Below, piece after piece: positions 10,601 through 24,573 of a stretch of 64,000 nt of DNA. The notes under the pieces were generated by a model. The model had not been told where the DNA came from. It saw only the letters and a list, made by a program, of their open reading frames with translations, and did no database searches. Positions within the stretch are counted from its first letter, which is position 1, and the number at the start of each line of letters is the position of its first letter. This stretch comes from Perca fluviatilis. Lineage: Eukaryota; Chordata; Actinopteri; Perciformes; Percidae. The stretch covers positions 2,788,579 to 2,852,578 of the forward strand of contig NC_053123.1 in assembly GCF_010015445.1 (NCBI RefSeq), given 5' to 3'. The position numbers and the translations under genes were made by a program.

Positions 10601-13600
10601 CTGGGCCCCGGCCTCAACCTGTGGTGCTACATCAGCCTCGAGGTTCTTTTTCTTACTCTTCTTGTTGCATGTGACCGTAGAATCCGATGGCTTCTCGAGT
10701 CCGGTGCTTGGGCCATCTTCCTCTGGATCCTCACAACGTTTTGATGGGAAATCTACATCTGTGCTGACACCATTGACTTGTGCTTCAACCTCAACCTCCG
10801 CGACATTCTTCTCGGCCTTCAGGTTCTTCTTTTTCTTCTTGGCGGGGGTCGGAGCATCGATGTCCAGTGCATTCTTTTCAGCTGACTCCTTACTACTTAC
10901 TTGTATGATCTCTGCTTCTGCATCGAGCTGCAATTTGGCCACAATCTCGTCTGTTTGGGACTTAGCCTTCAGGCCCACCTTCTTTTTCTTCTTCCCAGAG
11001 ACTGTAGGGTCCGCATTAGAAGATGTCTCTGGCGCTGTTGGGACAGCGGGCTGCTGCTCTTCTGCTGCCGCAGGTTTGAGCTCAGAAGTCTCCCTCTTTT
11101 TCTTGTTCTTTGAGAACGGTTCCAATTGGTCCTTGTTGTCAGTCGTGCAGGGAGTGGGTTGGCTAGTTTCTTCTGTGACTGTAACTGTAGGCTGTTTCTT
11201 TACTTCGGAGACGAGCAGAGTTTCCCTCTGGCCCTCGGGAGTAGCAGCCTCTGTCACTTCTACCGACGAGACGGAGCTTTGCTTTGTCGGCGCTTCCTTT
11301 TCTAAATCTTCCGTTTGTGAACACTCTCGCCCTCCTTTGGTCTCTTTAATTTGAGCTTGAGCCTGTTCAGACCTCTCTGCATTTCCCTCACCACCTGCAC
11401 TTCCACCCTGCACTGCCTTCTTTTTCTTCTTCCTCTTCCTCCTCTTCTTTTTGGTTTCATTATTTGCAGTTAGGTCAGCTGGTTCCTTGTCATCTTTCAC
11501 CGGCTCCTCGTTTTGCTTGTTGAGTGTGGATGCCTCCTTTTTCTTCCCTGAAGGAGCAGAGAGACATGATTAAATGGAGAGCAAGGAGACAAAATAGTTA
11601 ATTTCTTCATTTAAAAAAATAAATAAAATAGAGATGCACTGATTGACCGGCTGGTCAGTCTGACATATGCCGATTTGATGGCGGTCAAATGCTGTAAATA
11701 AATAACATTGTAAAGGCTACCATACACAATGCATAGGAATCATATATACATACAGTTACAGGTAGAACTGTGTTCTGGAGGTCAGTTTTATCTGAGGAGG
11801 TAGAATTGTCATAATTCTCTTTGTGATAACTCTAGTTGGTCAAAAACAAAGCAAGCATCCCTCTTTAAGGGATGCTAAATTGTCCCAGTAGTGTTCCCTC
11901 CGACTCAAGAGCACTACACAGAAACATAATGCCGGCCCATATGCAGGCCCAGGCAATACTCTCAGCAATTGTTAACCAATCCAGTCGCTCAGCCACGTCT
12001 TACTCAAGACCAATGCAACTCACCTGATGTCTTATGTAATTTTGCAACTTTGAAGTTTTTGATTTTAAATGGCAAAAGCATGTCAACCTGTAAGTCTGAG
12101 CTGGAAAAGTTTTCTGCAGTGTCCAATTACAGATGTTCTTAAGGTCTGGTGTTGTGCAGTTTCCGGCACATGAAAACATCTGAGCCAATCAGAGCCTTGC
12201 AAGCGGAATAAAGTCTGGAAAAGTCATCTTCCGGTGCCACAGTTGGAGGCCATGGTCGAGCCTGACGCAGCTTTATGGCTTGATGTAAGTGGTCCACTTA
12301 CTTAAATAACTCTGTCCGCCTCCACTCAAAAACTGTGTTTTGCTTTTTGTTACTTTACTGTGCAGAGTTTGACACAAAAAAAAAAAAATAAATAAAAAAA
12401 AAAAAGAGTGTAAAATGTTCCTCTGCACTCACCCTCAATCAGTTTAACAAGCACGAGTCATGGCATCAAAGCTAGCCTGGTTGTGTGTCGTTCGTGGCCG
12501 TTTTCCCGGGTTGGCGCCCACCTGTGTGCATGGCCGGTGCCGTCTTTCTAAATAATCTTTTTAGTGAACTGTCTGTGCACTTACAACCGCACGCGCGTCT
12601 GCCCTGTTTCTGGTGCCGTGGCGGCGGAGGTTTGGCCGTGGCGGGCCACCACTGCAGGGTCAGCATAGAGGAAACACTGTACCTCTAAATAAATAACAAG
12701 ATGTTCTAAGTAAACAGGATAAATAGGTTTGGAATTATTTTTACTAAAATTCCACATGATACAAGCCTCAATCTTAATTAGCTTCGTAGCAACAAATTTG
12801 GCAATGGGTTGAATGTAACGGATGTTTATTAATATCAAAACGTTATGCACTAAAGCTGTAAACTGCTCTTTCTGATTTCTGGGTTCCATAAATTCCATAG
12901 CACATTTAAAAATATTGCATTGGCAGGAGGTAAATGTGCAAACATGAGATACCTTTGCTTTTCTTCACTGCTGGCACGCCCTCATCCTCATCCTCCTCCT
13001 CCATGCGACGTCCTCGTCTCTTCATCCTCTTCCTGCTTCCGAACATTTCATCATCCTCATCCGTGGAGACCTCCTCTGGATACTCATCCTGAGGAAAGAT
13101 GCCTGAAGGGAGTCAAGGCAGAGATGGAGTGAGACAAGACGAGGTCAAAGATCAAGAACAAGAATTCTGTTCTTTTGATCTTTTTCTGAATATCAAACTA
13201 AGTGTGAAGACAGGTGTGATCATCGGCCCCTACCTTCGTTGAGGTCCCGCAGACTGCATTTCAACACACAGCAAGGTGAGACAAGAAGAAGAAAAACTCA
13301 TTAGTTTGGATTTCAGCAGAGATCATCATGGTGCAGGATAAATACCACAGGATTTGATTTGAACCACGAGCAAAGGTCCATTCATGGCTGAACCAGAACA
13401 GCAGCCTTCAGGTGCATTAAAAAAAAAAAAAAAAAAAAAAAATCAGGCATTGGTGGGAAAAAAAAAAACGCCAGTCCGCAGACCTATTTGAATGTGGATA
13501 GTGTGTTGAGGTTGCGTCGGTCAGTACTGCAGGGGATGTCGGGGGGGGGAAAGCACAGCGGCCCTGTGGCGAATGGTTGACACGGAACTTTCGAAGAAAC

Positions 13601-14546
13601 GCAACCCAAAGTCACGCTGCGGTGGCCAATCACGTCACCTACTGTCGATCAGACAAAACATAATTTAAGTGACACTCCCGGACTGAATCACAAACCTTAT
13701 TCCCGCAGCGCCTGATTTGGTGTGAACGCAGCCTTACATGCCGCTGTGCTCTTTGAATGCCGATTGGCTGGTGGGCAGCAGACCTCTTAAAGTTAAAAGA
13801 GCAGCAATCACTTCAGTCAGGCGCGGTGATTAATCCTTTGGCAGCTCTGATAACTCAAGATAAGATTGCTTCCAGCTCTATCATTACTGCCTTCACAAAA
13901 GTAAGAGCACTGACTGAAACATTTGATGCTGAATTTATTTTACTTGTGGCCGGGTTAGCTCCGTTGGTAGAGCAGGCGCACATATAGAGGTTTACTCCTC
14001 AACGCAGCGGCCGCAGGTTTGACTCAGACCTGCGGTCCTTTGCTGCATGTCATTCACCCATCTCTCTTCAAAATGCAGAAATCAGCTGAAGCACAGCGAA
14101 TACAATCTTATGGTTCCCAATACAAAAGTAAGACCCAAGCTGTAATGGTGCTGTGTAGCTTGACACTTGCTATTGTCTTTTTATTAGTTTTCAATGGCTA
14201 TTTAACATACACACACGGACCTTTTAGGCCTTTAATTCCACAGGACAGATGAAGACATGAAAGGGGAGAGAGAAGGGGGGAATGACATGCAGCAAAGGGC
14301 CGCAGGTCGGAGTCAAACCTACGCCCGCTGCGTCAAGGAGAACGAACACACACACACACACACACACGCCCTGCTCTACCAACGGAGCTAACCCGGCCAT
14401 AAGTAAAATAAATTCTGTATTCAATGTTCCTTTTTTTTTGGAGGTAGTATTAAAAGAGCGGGAAGAACTGAATTATCAAAGCTGCCAAGGATTAATCACA
14501 GCGCCTGACTTAAGTGATTGCTGCTCTTTTAACCACACACACACAC

Positions 14547-14590
<44 letters not shown>

Positions 14591-17500
14591 AGAGCATCTA
14601 CTCACACTCTGATGATTTTGTAGAGTCTCTGTCTGTTCTGGCTGGGGGTGCTGCTCCGACTGGCTAACTCAAACAGCTTGTCTGCCAGGGCCGCGTAGTC
14701 AAACTGCAAAGGACCCAAACACACCTCATTAGAAACCAAACCAATCCATTACCATTCCAAATGTCCACCATCGGAGTCACACTTGATGGGTAAAAATGAA
14801 ACAGTTGTTAAAATTTTATTTTCCATTTTGCTCTGATGAAAGAAATGATGCTTAGAACGGTTTTGCTTCAGTTTCTTTGTTAAACCATTTGCATCCAAAC
14901 TGCTGTTTTAGTATTTCTGTCTCTCATGTGTTCATCATGAAAGACAGAGAGCACAGGATGTATCTCTGAGGGCAGAGCGCATCATGTGGAGGAGATGCCG
15001 GGCCTGACCAGAGATTAGACGAAAAGCTACTGATTGCAGGAACCGAATAACTAACTGGACTCCCAACTCCTTTTTAAAGACACTGCTGTGAACAATCTTC
15101 AGTCATTTTTCTGTACTTATGCTGAGGTGCTGTAAAACTGACCCTACTTGCAAGTAAAAACAAACTTTGACAGAACTCCAGTGATTGTGTCCATTCCTTG
15201 ATAAATAATGATCCTAACAAAATCTGAGCCTGAGGATGACTGACACAGTAGTCAACCTTTATTCGGCTGCTACACTTTCAGACACTTACCTTAAAGCTCT
15301 TTGGAGAACACAAGCCATTTTCAAAAACAGCAGTTTACACATTGATTTTCTTCCCCCGGGCAGTTTGTTCAAATTATTTTTTTGCAGAGTACATTCAGTG
15401 TGATGCCTTTATACAAGTTATTGCAGTTAGGATATACAACTGAGAGGAAGGAACCGGTTTCAACTTGGATAGTGGGTTCAGGACCACGTGACACACAGCA
15501 GCAAGCACAAAATTCCACAAAACTAACATTAGCTTCCACGCTGTAGGTTTTGCATACTGATTTTATTCCAACCTGTGAAAGTAACAGCGTGCTAAAACTC
15601 ACCAACATTTTGTTTTCAAAACTGTGCCTGGGCAGCTGCAGCCTCGTGTTACTTACCCAAAAAAGGCAACTAAATGTTCCTTTCTTAAAGTAATGGTTCG
15701 GAGTGATTTCACCCTAGGCTGCTTTGTACCTTTACCTCGAGCCAAACAACCCCCAATAAGCTTTTTTCGCCCTTGTTATAACGTTGGTCGAGTTAGCATT
15801 ATCAGCTGGTTAGCTTACTGCAGGCGCTAATGGGATCCACGTTTGTATCTCGTAAATTACCCCACTAATAATGCCCGGAATGAAACCAAACGTCTACAGT
15901 AGTACAAATAGTTTCTGTACTTCTAAAATGAGACATTAGAAAGTTTCCAACTACACCAGAAGTATATTTAAATAACACTTGCCTGATTGATACTCCTCTT
16001 GGCTGCTACTGCACTATCGCGCGAGATCACGCACAGAGCACAACATCTATTGCCAGAAAAGACTACTGGAGAAGAAGATCCAAGAAGCAAGTGAACAGCA
16101 GAAGCAGCTACTGCAGCGTGAGGCGATAGGACAAGATGCCACACAGTTGGATATATCCTGGCTGCGGTTTAAAAGCAATAGATGTGCTCTGTGCAGGATC
16201 TCGTGCAGTAGCAGCCAAGAGGAGTATCCATCAGGCAAGTGTTATTTAAATATACTTCTGGTGTAGTTACAAACTTTCTAATGCCTCCTTTTATAAGTAC
16301 AGAAACTATTTGTACTACTGTAGACGTTTGGTTTCATTCCGGGCATTATTAGTGGGGTAATTTACGAGATACAAACGTGGATCCATTAGCGCCTGTACTA
16401 AGCTAACCAGCTGATAATGCTAACTCAACCAACGTCATTAACAAGGGAAAAAAGCTTCGGGGGGGGGGTGTTTGGCTCGATAAGGTGCAAAGCAGCCTAG
16501 GGTGAAATTACTCCGAACCATCACTTTAAACGACCTTCGAAGTCTTACCAAATTTAGGTTCATACTACCAATGGAGCTCTAGAAGACAATTCAATCTAAA
16601 AACTATGCTAATCTTTAGAAAATGTGCAGTATTGTTAACTCATGTTGTCTTCCAGGGTCAAAACTCAAATAGAACGATTTTTTCAACATTTTATTTCGCA
16701 TTTTTTCACTACCGTCAGTATTCTGTACACACCACTTATACCAACTTCTTACTACTAGTTTACACTAGTGCTGTGCGATACTGCAAAATTTGGTATCGAA
16801 CCGATGCCAAGTAAATACAGGGCCAGTATCACCGATACTTATAATAATTAAGATGGATTCATCATCAAATTGCTAAATGAATTTTCATGATCTTTAGCGT
16901 TTTTTGTTTGGATTATAAGTTAAAACCCAGGACAGACTTTTCATATGCAAATGTGTTGTGTTACCACTGTTTCTTACAGCCTTTACAAATTATACTGCTT
17001 GTCGTTTCATTTTTGGCCTGAAAATATAGCCACACAGCGCTCCTCTTCCTCTCTGCCGTTCTTCTGCTCCGTCGCTCGCTCGCTTACATCACGTGATGGT
17101 ACAACATCAAATCACAAGAGGGGGGAGGAGGAGCAAAGTGTGCCTGCTCCGTGCTGTGACAGGAGCGGCACTTATACAGACACACACAGCCAGGTCGCCT
17201 CTTTGATGAAACCGCAGCAGTGCATACTGGAGAGAAATTAAAGTATCCATCTCGTTACACTGGTACTGATCAATATCAACGTTGGTATCGATATTATCCA
17301 TATTTGGATCGATCCGCCCACCACTAGTTTACGCTTATTTGTTCAAATTTGTGGGCATTAACATCATTTATATGAAGTTATACAGATGTTTTTTTGTGTT
17401 AGAAAAGCTGAAATTATGAATTATTTTGACTAATAGATCAGAGGAAAAGTTGGGTCAAAGTGCTTTTTCAAATATTGGAAGAGAAAAACACCCACAATTC

Positions 17501-20500
17501 AAAGAAAGTAGTGAACCAATCCTTCATTTTACCTGCGAGCAGCGTTGTATGGAACATCATGTTATTTTGGGGCAATTTGGTTGAAAGAAACCTAAATTTC
17601 TGATACAGAACTCTGTCAAATTTGACCCGAGGACAACAGGAGGGTTAAATATACTCTGTAGTTAGCAGGCTGTAAACACGCAGCACCATGGGTATGGATC
17701 TTTTTCGGAGGGGACAGTGAGTGAGCACAGTGTGAGACTTACAATAGGCGGAGTATAGAACAGACAGGCAGAATGCATCAAAATAACACAAAGTGAACTG
17801 TCTGACCACAAAAGAGTAATCCCAAAAGGAAAAGAAGAAATAAAAAAAATAAAAAAGGAGAAAGCCCTCACCTGTAGGACTGGTCCAACATCTTCGTCAC
17901 ATGACTCCTCAGTGTCTGATTCTTCCAAGTGAAGAAGCTCGTCATCCTCATCATCACCATCCTCTTCTTCATTTGATATATTGCCTGAAAAGAAACGGCA
18001 CAATTTACCACCAGACACTGTTCCTATGAAAAGAAATGAAAACTGAGCATAAATAAAACAGAAAAACTAAACAAGTACAGAAGCGGTGAGGACTATTTTT
18101 TGTACTCCTATTTAAAATGGTTTTTTTTTTTTCAATGATCAATGCTTTGTTTAATTTTTTTATTGATGAGGATAAATGTTCTATTGTCAATGTTATGTTC
18201 ATTTAAGAGAACAAGTACAATGCTTTATGATAATAAAGAAGTCTGGTTAACTTCATAGGCTGTATACATGTGTTTGTACATTATCCAGATCACATGAGCG
18301 ATAAAAAAACAAAAAACAAAAAAACATGTATCCTTGAATGTATACAAAACGTGCATTTTGTTTGAAAAAGCAATAAATACATAATTTTGAAATTTGACTG
18401 AAAGAGATATAGCAAAAGCAATTATTTCTTATTAGGGGTGGGAATCACCAGAGGCCTCACGATACGATATCATCACGATACTTATGCTACGATACGATAT
18501 TGCGATTTTAAACATATTGCAATATTCTGCAATATATTGCAATGTATTAACTTTTTTCCAACTTCAAGACCCCCCCCCCCTCCTAAAATTTTTTTCCTTT
18601 TTTTTAAAGAAACATTTAATTTACAGCGGTACTTAAAGCGTGTCCTCCGCCCACTCAAGAAGTACACTTGTGGCCATTTTATTATTTTGATAGCATGAAT
18701 CAGTAATTTGTGCATTATTACTTTTGACATTTTACGGAGCAAATTGTTTATGTTCTAACCAACAAAAATCCAGTCCAGTTATTTCTTCTTCTTTTTTTTG
18801 CATTTTGATGTACCGTTTATCTGCTTCTGTGTCCCTTTCTTCGCGACTGGTTTGCTCATTTTCCCTTTCAGCTGGTCTTCTTTGTCGTCCTCTTCAGAAG
18901 CCTGTCCCGAGTCGGAGTCTGAGGCCTCAGCTTTCACCTCCTTCATTAAATCTTCAATAGCGAAGGGAGCCTGGTCGATAATGGTGCTGAAGATGCTGTT
19001 GCAGATGGCGCTGAAAAGAGACCGACTGTCGAAGACAGACATGAAAGGAAGGAGGAACAGATGACAGAGTGAGCGGATGGAAAGGAGTCAGGAAAGTGGT
19101 TAGCACCAGACCGGCTACAGTCCGATATCTGAGAGGACTACTCCATATTTCTCCAACGGTCTTTTGGGCTTTTAGGAAGTCCCATTTGCAAATGCTTTTG
19201 AATGGGGAACAAAAGGCTGTACATTGGTTCAACCAGACGGTCCCTCTGAAAAAACCCTCCAAGCAACAGTTAAATAAGAGATGCAGTCATTGGTGAAAGA
19301 AACTCCAAGCTCAGCATCAAAACGTGTGGGATTTAAATAGAACAGGTTTTGTGCTTCAGTGCACAATAATAACAGCCTACAACAGCTGAAAGCCTAGGGC
19401 TAGGGCTCAACCATTCAAATCGAGATTTGAAAGAATGCGATTAGCTCATCGTGAAGAATCGCGATTAAAACGAATGTTTGGTGTAATACTGGGTTTAACT
19501 TTTTTTCCCCTCTTTTGATTATATATACCTGTTTTTTCATAAGATAAATGCTGGAAAAATGTTACATATCACAGATTGTTTACAGAAATGTCCAATTTCC
19601 AATGGATTTTTTATTTATTTTTGCATTACTTTATTTAACACCATGGTAGATGGTGCAATATGTAGATGCTGCTATTAAACTGAGGCAGATAAGAAATTTC
19701 GGTTTACAGGAAAGTACTCATATTTTACTAATGTAATTGTTTTTCTTATTATAATTTTAGCTTTTGTGATAAATGTTCTATGTTTAACTGTTCAATGATC
19801 CATCCTTACTAAAAGAAAACAATTCATCTATCCTTGCATAAGAACATAGAGCGGTTTTGATGGCGTCTCATGTTATATGCTCCATGATGACATGTTTTAT
19901 CTGTTACACAGTGAATATCAAACTTTAGCTAAATATAAAAATCGCAAATCTAATTGCAGTATCTGGCAGATAAATCACAATTAGCTTTTTTTTACCCTCC
20001 AAATCATTCAGCCTACTGACCTACAATCCCAGTTTAAGCCTCTTCAATCTAACTACTGAGTAGACTGCAGAGGGCCAAAAGAAAGATGCAACACAGGGCT
20101 CCAGACTAACTTTTTACACTAGGAGCACATTGGCCCCCAACTGAAACTTTTAGGGGCACAACCACAAAATTTAGGGGCACACACCGTAAATCAACATGCT
20201 AACCAAATATTCACATTTCTACTAGTTTCCACTGTATTACCAATAAACACTGATAATAGAAATGTCAATGTGCAGTTTCAAATTCAATTTCACATTTTAT
20301 TGTGCACTTTTGAAGATGCAACATAAAAAGGTAAACTGACAGCACCATCGCTGTCATGACGGTACAAATATTAAAAAAAATATACCAGCTCTAGTCTCCA
20401 GTCTACAATTACAATGATTGAATTCATTAATTATTTATTTCTTACTCCTTGTAACTTGTATTCTTTTATTCTTGTATATTATTCTTTTTTATTTTCATCA

Positions 20501-22244
20501 TGACAGTTTTTAATTGCTCTTTACTGTTTCATGTAAAGCACTTTGAATTGCCTTGTTGCTGAAAGGTGCTGTAGAAATCAAGCTGCCTTGCCTTACAACC
20601 TCAGCCTGTCAGTCAGTTCCCAGGGCAGATAAAACACAGTTGTCACTGCCAGGAAGTGTACATCAACAGCACAGCAACCACTTTGCCTCGCCGTTAATAT
20701 CATATCGCAGCAAACGCTGTCAGCGTGAAGTTTTGAACAACTGTAACCACAGTTGCAACCACTTTGTCGGCATTTCTGTGACTAACTGTGACTTCAACAA
20801 AACTGCAGTTTGTAGAGTAGTTTGCGCCGTCCGCACCTCTGCGTGTGTTTGTGTGCGCGTCGGAGCTCCGCTCTCTGTCCTATGCAGAGAGGACAGATAA
20901 GCTTGCGCTTACGAGCTCTCAGAGGTACCGAAATTTCCACGTTTAATGTGTAAAAAAAAAAAAAAAGGTGGCAAATTTACTGGTCGCACACGACTGGATG
21001 TAAAATTCAGTCGCACACTCTCAAATTTTGGTTGCAAAATGCGACCATTTGGTCGCAGTCTGGAGCCCAGCAACAACTCAACATTTAGAGCCCAGTTGCA
21101 TCGTTCAATAAGGAGCGAGGGTCACATGCGCTTTTCAGGACTGGAAAACTAATTCAACATACAAGTTCCAAAGGTATTCTCCCGTCATACAACACTGTGG
21201 GGACATTCACTAAATGGCAGTTTCAATCATTGAATTCTTTTTTTTTTTTTTTTTTGGAGCCAAAACTATTTCATATGTAAATAAAACATTTGGTGTGAAT
21301 GATAGCTTTTAATCTTTAAGGTAGGCATTATTGAAAGAAAGAAGAAAAACACTGATATAACAGCTGATTCCGAACACTCGTGTACCCGCATCTATGTTTG
21401 TTTCACTGGGACTACAAACTCCACCGGCATCCAATACACAAAACCAAATCAAAGACTATTTGCAATAAATTCTAAATCCACACACAAAACTCATCATTTA
21501 CTTGGGATACAGCTCCCTAATAACCTGTTCTGCATTCTTAATTGCTTGATACCTTATGTTATTACATGTTTCTAGTGTAAGACCTAGGGTTGGGTACCGA
21601 ACCAGGTACATTTACCGGTACCGCCTGAATCACGAGTATTGGTTCACGTAAAATCAAACAATGCTTGATTTCGGTACCTGAGAGTAGGCGCAAGCTTATC
21701 TGTCCTCTCTGCATGTTGACAGAGAGCAGAGGTCCGACACACACAACCACGTGCAGAGGTGCGGACGGAGCAACGTGGGCTCTGCAGTTTTGTTTAAGTC
21801 ACGGCGAGTCCCGGCGATGCCGATTAAGTGGTTTCAAGTGTGGTTACAGTTTCTCAAAACTTCCCGTGGACACCTTTCACCGTGATATGATATTAATAGC
21901 GAGCCGAAAGCGGTCGCAGTGCTGTTGACATCACACTTCCTATGACACAAGCAGGCACAACGGTGGTTTCGGTGCCCTGGGGACTGACTGACAGGCTGAG
22001 GTTGTAAGGCTAGGCAACTTATTTCTACAGCACCTTTCAGCAACAAGGCAATTCAAAGTGCTTTACATGAAACAGTAAAGAGCAATTAAAATGTCACGAT
22101 GAAAATGAAACAAGCCAAAATACAATATACAAACAACAATAAAAGTTACAGTGAGTAAGAAATTTATAATTATCCAATTTAATTGGTTGTAGGGAGGGGT
22201 TTGGGAGGAGGGAGGGGTTTTATTTTTGTTTACATAATGTTCTA

Positions 22245-22275
<31 letters not shown>

Positions 22276-22705
22276 ACACACACACACAACACCCCACCAC
22301 CACCACCACACCCACCACACACACACACACACAGATGCAAAAGGTACCCAACACTAGTAAGATGGCTTTACAATAAATGAAGCGGAGAAGGCTGAGCTAA
22401 TGTGGACTTACTCCTTGGTCTTGGCTGCTGTTTTGCAGAACGGCTGGATGAATATCAGGTTCTGATCTGCAGTGAGCTGTGAAAAGAAAAGACCACACAA
22501 GGCTCGTTGTTAGCATTGATGAGTTTCCACATGACAAAGTGCTGAAACAATTTTGATAAATTATTAGTTTACGTTCTATTGGAAATGCTATGCAATGCAT
22601 ACATACACATATATATATATACACATACATACACACACATATATACATACACACATACATATATACACATACATATATACATACATACACACACATATAC
22701 ACATT

Positions 22706-22748
<43 letters not shown>

Positions 22749-24475
22749 TACACATATACATACATACATACATAAACTTGACTTGCTAGTGCAGCCTGAA
22801 CACGGTAGAGAGAGAAAGAGCGAGAGGGAGGTGTGTGCGTCGTTGAGTAAGAAGTTAGCAGAAACGCTATAGCTGTGAATGTAACGTTAGCAGCGCAGGG
22901 TTGGCTAACGTTTGGGTTTTTTACGATACCGGTGGACATACACTAGGAGACTTTGAACAGACTTTGAAAAGACTAAAGTCTGATACCATCTCACATCTAA
23001 TGTCAAACACTGTCAGAATATTTAAAGAATGGGGATATTGTAGGGTCACACCTTGCAAGACTACAACTAGATTTGTTTTGAAAGATGTAACCAAGCTAGC
23101 TAGTAGGGGTGGGGGAAATCAATACAGTATAGTATTGCGATATTTTTCGTGGCAATACTGTATCAATACACAGATGCCAAGTATGGATCTTTTATGATAT
23201 ATGTGTTGGTCAGTCTGTCTGCTTGACAATCTCATTTCGCAGCAATAAAATTGAAGTGAGATGAACAGAGAGAAGTGTATCTATTTAGATAAAACAGATG
23301 TTGACAACATTTTCCTTAGGGGACATCATTTGAAATTGGGAAAAATTTGAAGTTGGAAAAAAGTTAATACATTGCAATATATCGCTGAATATTGCAATAT
23401 GTTTGAAATCGCAATAATATCGTATCGTGACATAGGTATCGTGATGATATCGTATCGTGAGGCCTCTGGGGATTCAAACTCCTAGTAGCTAGCTAGCTAC
23501 TGCTAGCGTTAGTGGGTAGTTTTTTAGTTTCTGTCCTGCCGTACATGCAGATGAAGGTCTCCAGCACCCGGAGGTCTGGGTTTATCCGCTGGTAAAACTC
23601 TGTTGGATAACGCGCTTCAGAAGGCTTGAAAATCGTCAACTTTCCCTCTTTAGCTTAAAGCGGCGCCACAGAAACCGTAAACATCACTGGCTCTAGCCGT
23701 TTGCTGCTTCCTGTTTGGTGCTGGAGGGAGCATGCACATTGGTTGTTGACAATGTTCAATGTGATTTAACGTCACTACAGACACTTAAAAATGGCGATAA
23801 TATGAAACACGTTTGATTTTGTCTGAACGTCCAGACGGGAGAAAGACTGCGTGGGACTGAGATTAATGACCACATTACACCAAACAATGGAGAGGACGGG
23901 AGCACGCCCCAACTCTAGCAAGACTCTCGGGATTTCATTGCGATATACTGTAGGTAAGTAGTCCGCGACAGTGAAACCGCTTGAAAAGTCGTTCGGTGTA
24001 AGGTCGGCATAAGCCTTAGTTATTAAACTGGCCTTTCATTAAGTTATACAATGTCTACAAGTCATAAAAGTAGCCTAGCACTGTTCGTTACTTGTGTTTT
24101 TCATGGTGGCCATGTAACTTGTTTTTCGGTGCATCCCTAATTAAAACCTAAAGCCGAAGAAGGTCTTGAAAACAGTGGTGGTGCTGTACCTCTGCTGAAC
24201 CCACAGCTGCCAGTTCAGTCATGTAAAGGTCCAGGATGTGGAACTGCAGCCCGCTGGGGGCCCCGCTGCTGCTCTGCAGGAGCTGTGCCGTCAGCAGCTC
24301 CACAAACCTGCCAACCGCACTGCAGAAACACGGTAAACACAGATATTCACTTTAAAATGCCATTAACGTGACCAAAATTGGTTTTGTAGACAATGTTTTA
24401 ATACATTACCTGCTCTCCCAGTTTTTCCTCTTCAGCATCTCAAAGGTCTGTCTGAACATGAAGCGCACCAGCTGT

Positions 24476-24573
<98 letters not shown>

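Larger units (their letters stand above)
13254..14605 (-). other. rrp1: rrp1 intron 10
   Basis: Contains A-runs near 13418-13468, the SINE-bearing foldback at 13791-14523 and a (CA)n tract at 14534-14587. Confidence 0.8.
14704..17871 (-). other. rrp1: rrp1 intron 9
   Basis: 3.2 kb. It holds the 837-bp TTAA foldback at 15689-16525 and the hAT MITE at 16764-17324; the rest is unassigned. Confidence 0.8.
19026..22411 (-). other. rrp1: rrp1 intron 7
   Basis: 3.4 kb of repeats: a MITE-like unit near 19405-20005 (GCGATTA-type inverted motifs), an hAT-like element at 20094-21069 and another at 21585-22356. Confidence 0.75.
22477..24189 (-). other. rrp1: rrp1 intron 6
   Basis: Contains a TA/CA-rich microsatellite at 22603-22775 and the MITE at 23106-23485. 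The rest is unassigned. Confidence 0.75.

Noticed and set aside
10476..11354. A 292-codon open frame on the plus strand
   Set aside because: It is the antisense of rrp1 exon 13. The poly-Phe runs are the reverse of the lysine codons.
13948..14025. A functional tRNA gene
   Set aside because: A and B boxes are present, but there is no complete cloverleaf, and the downstream tail is that of a SINE.
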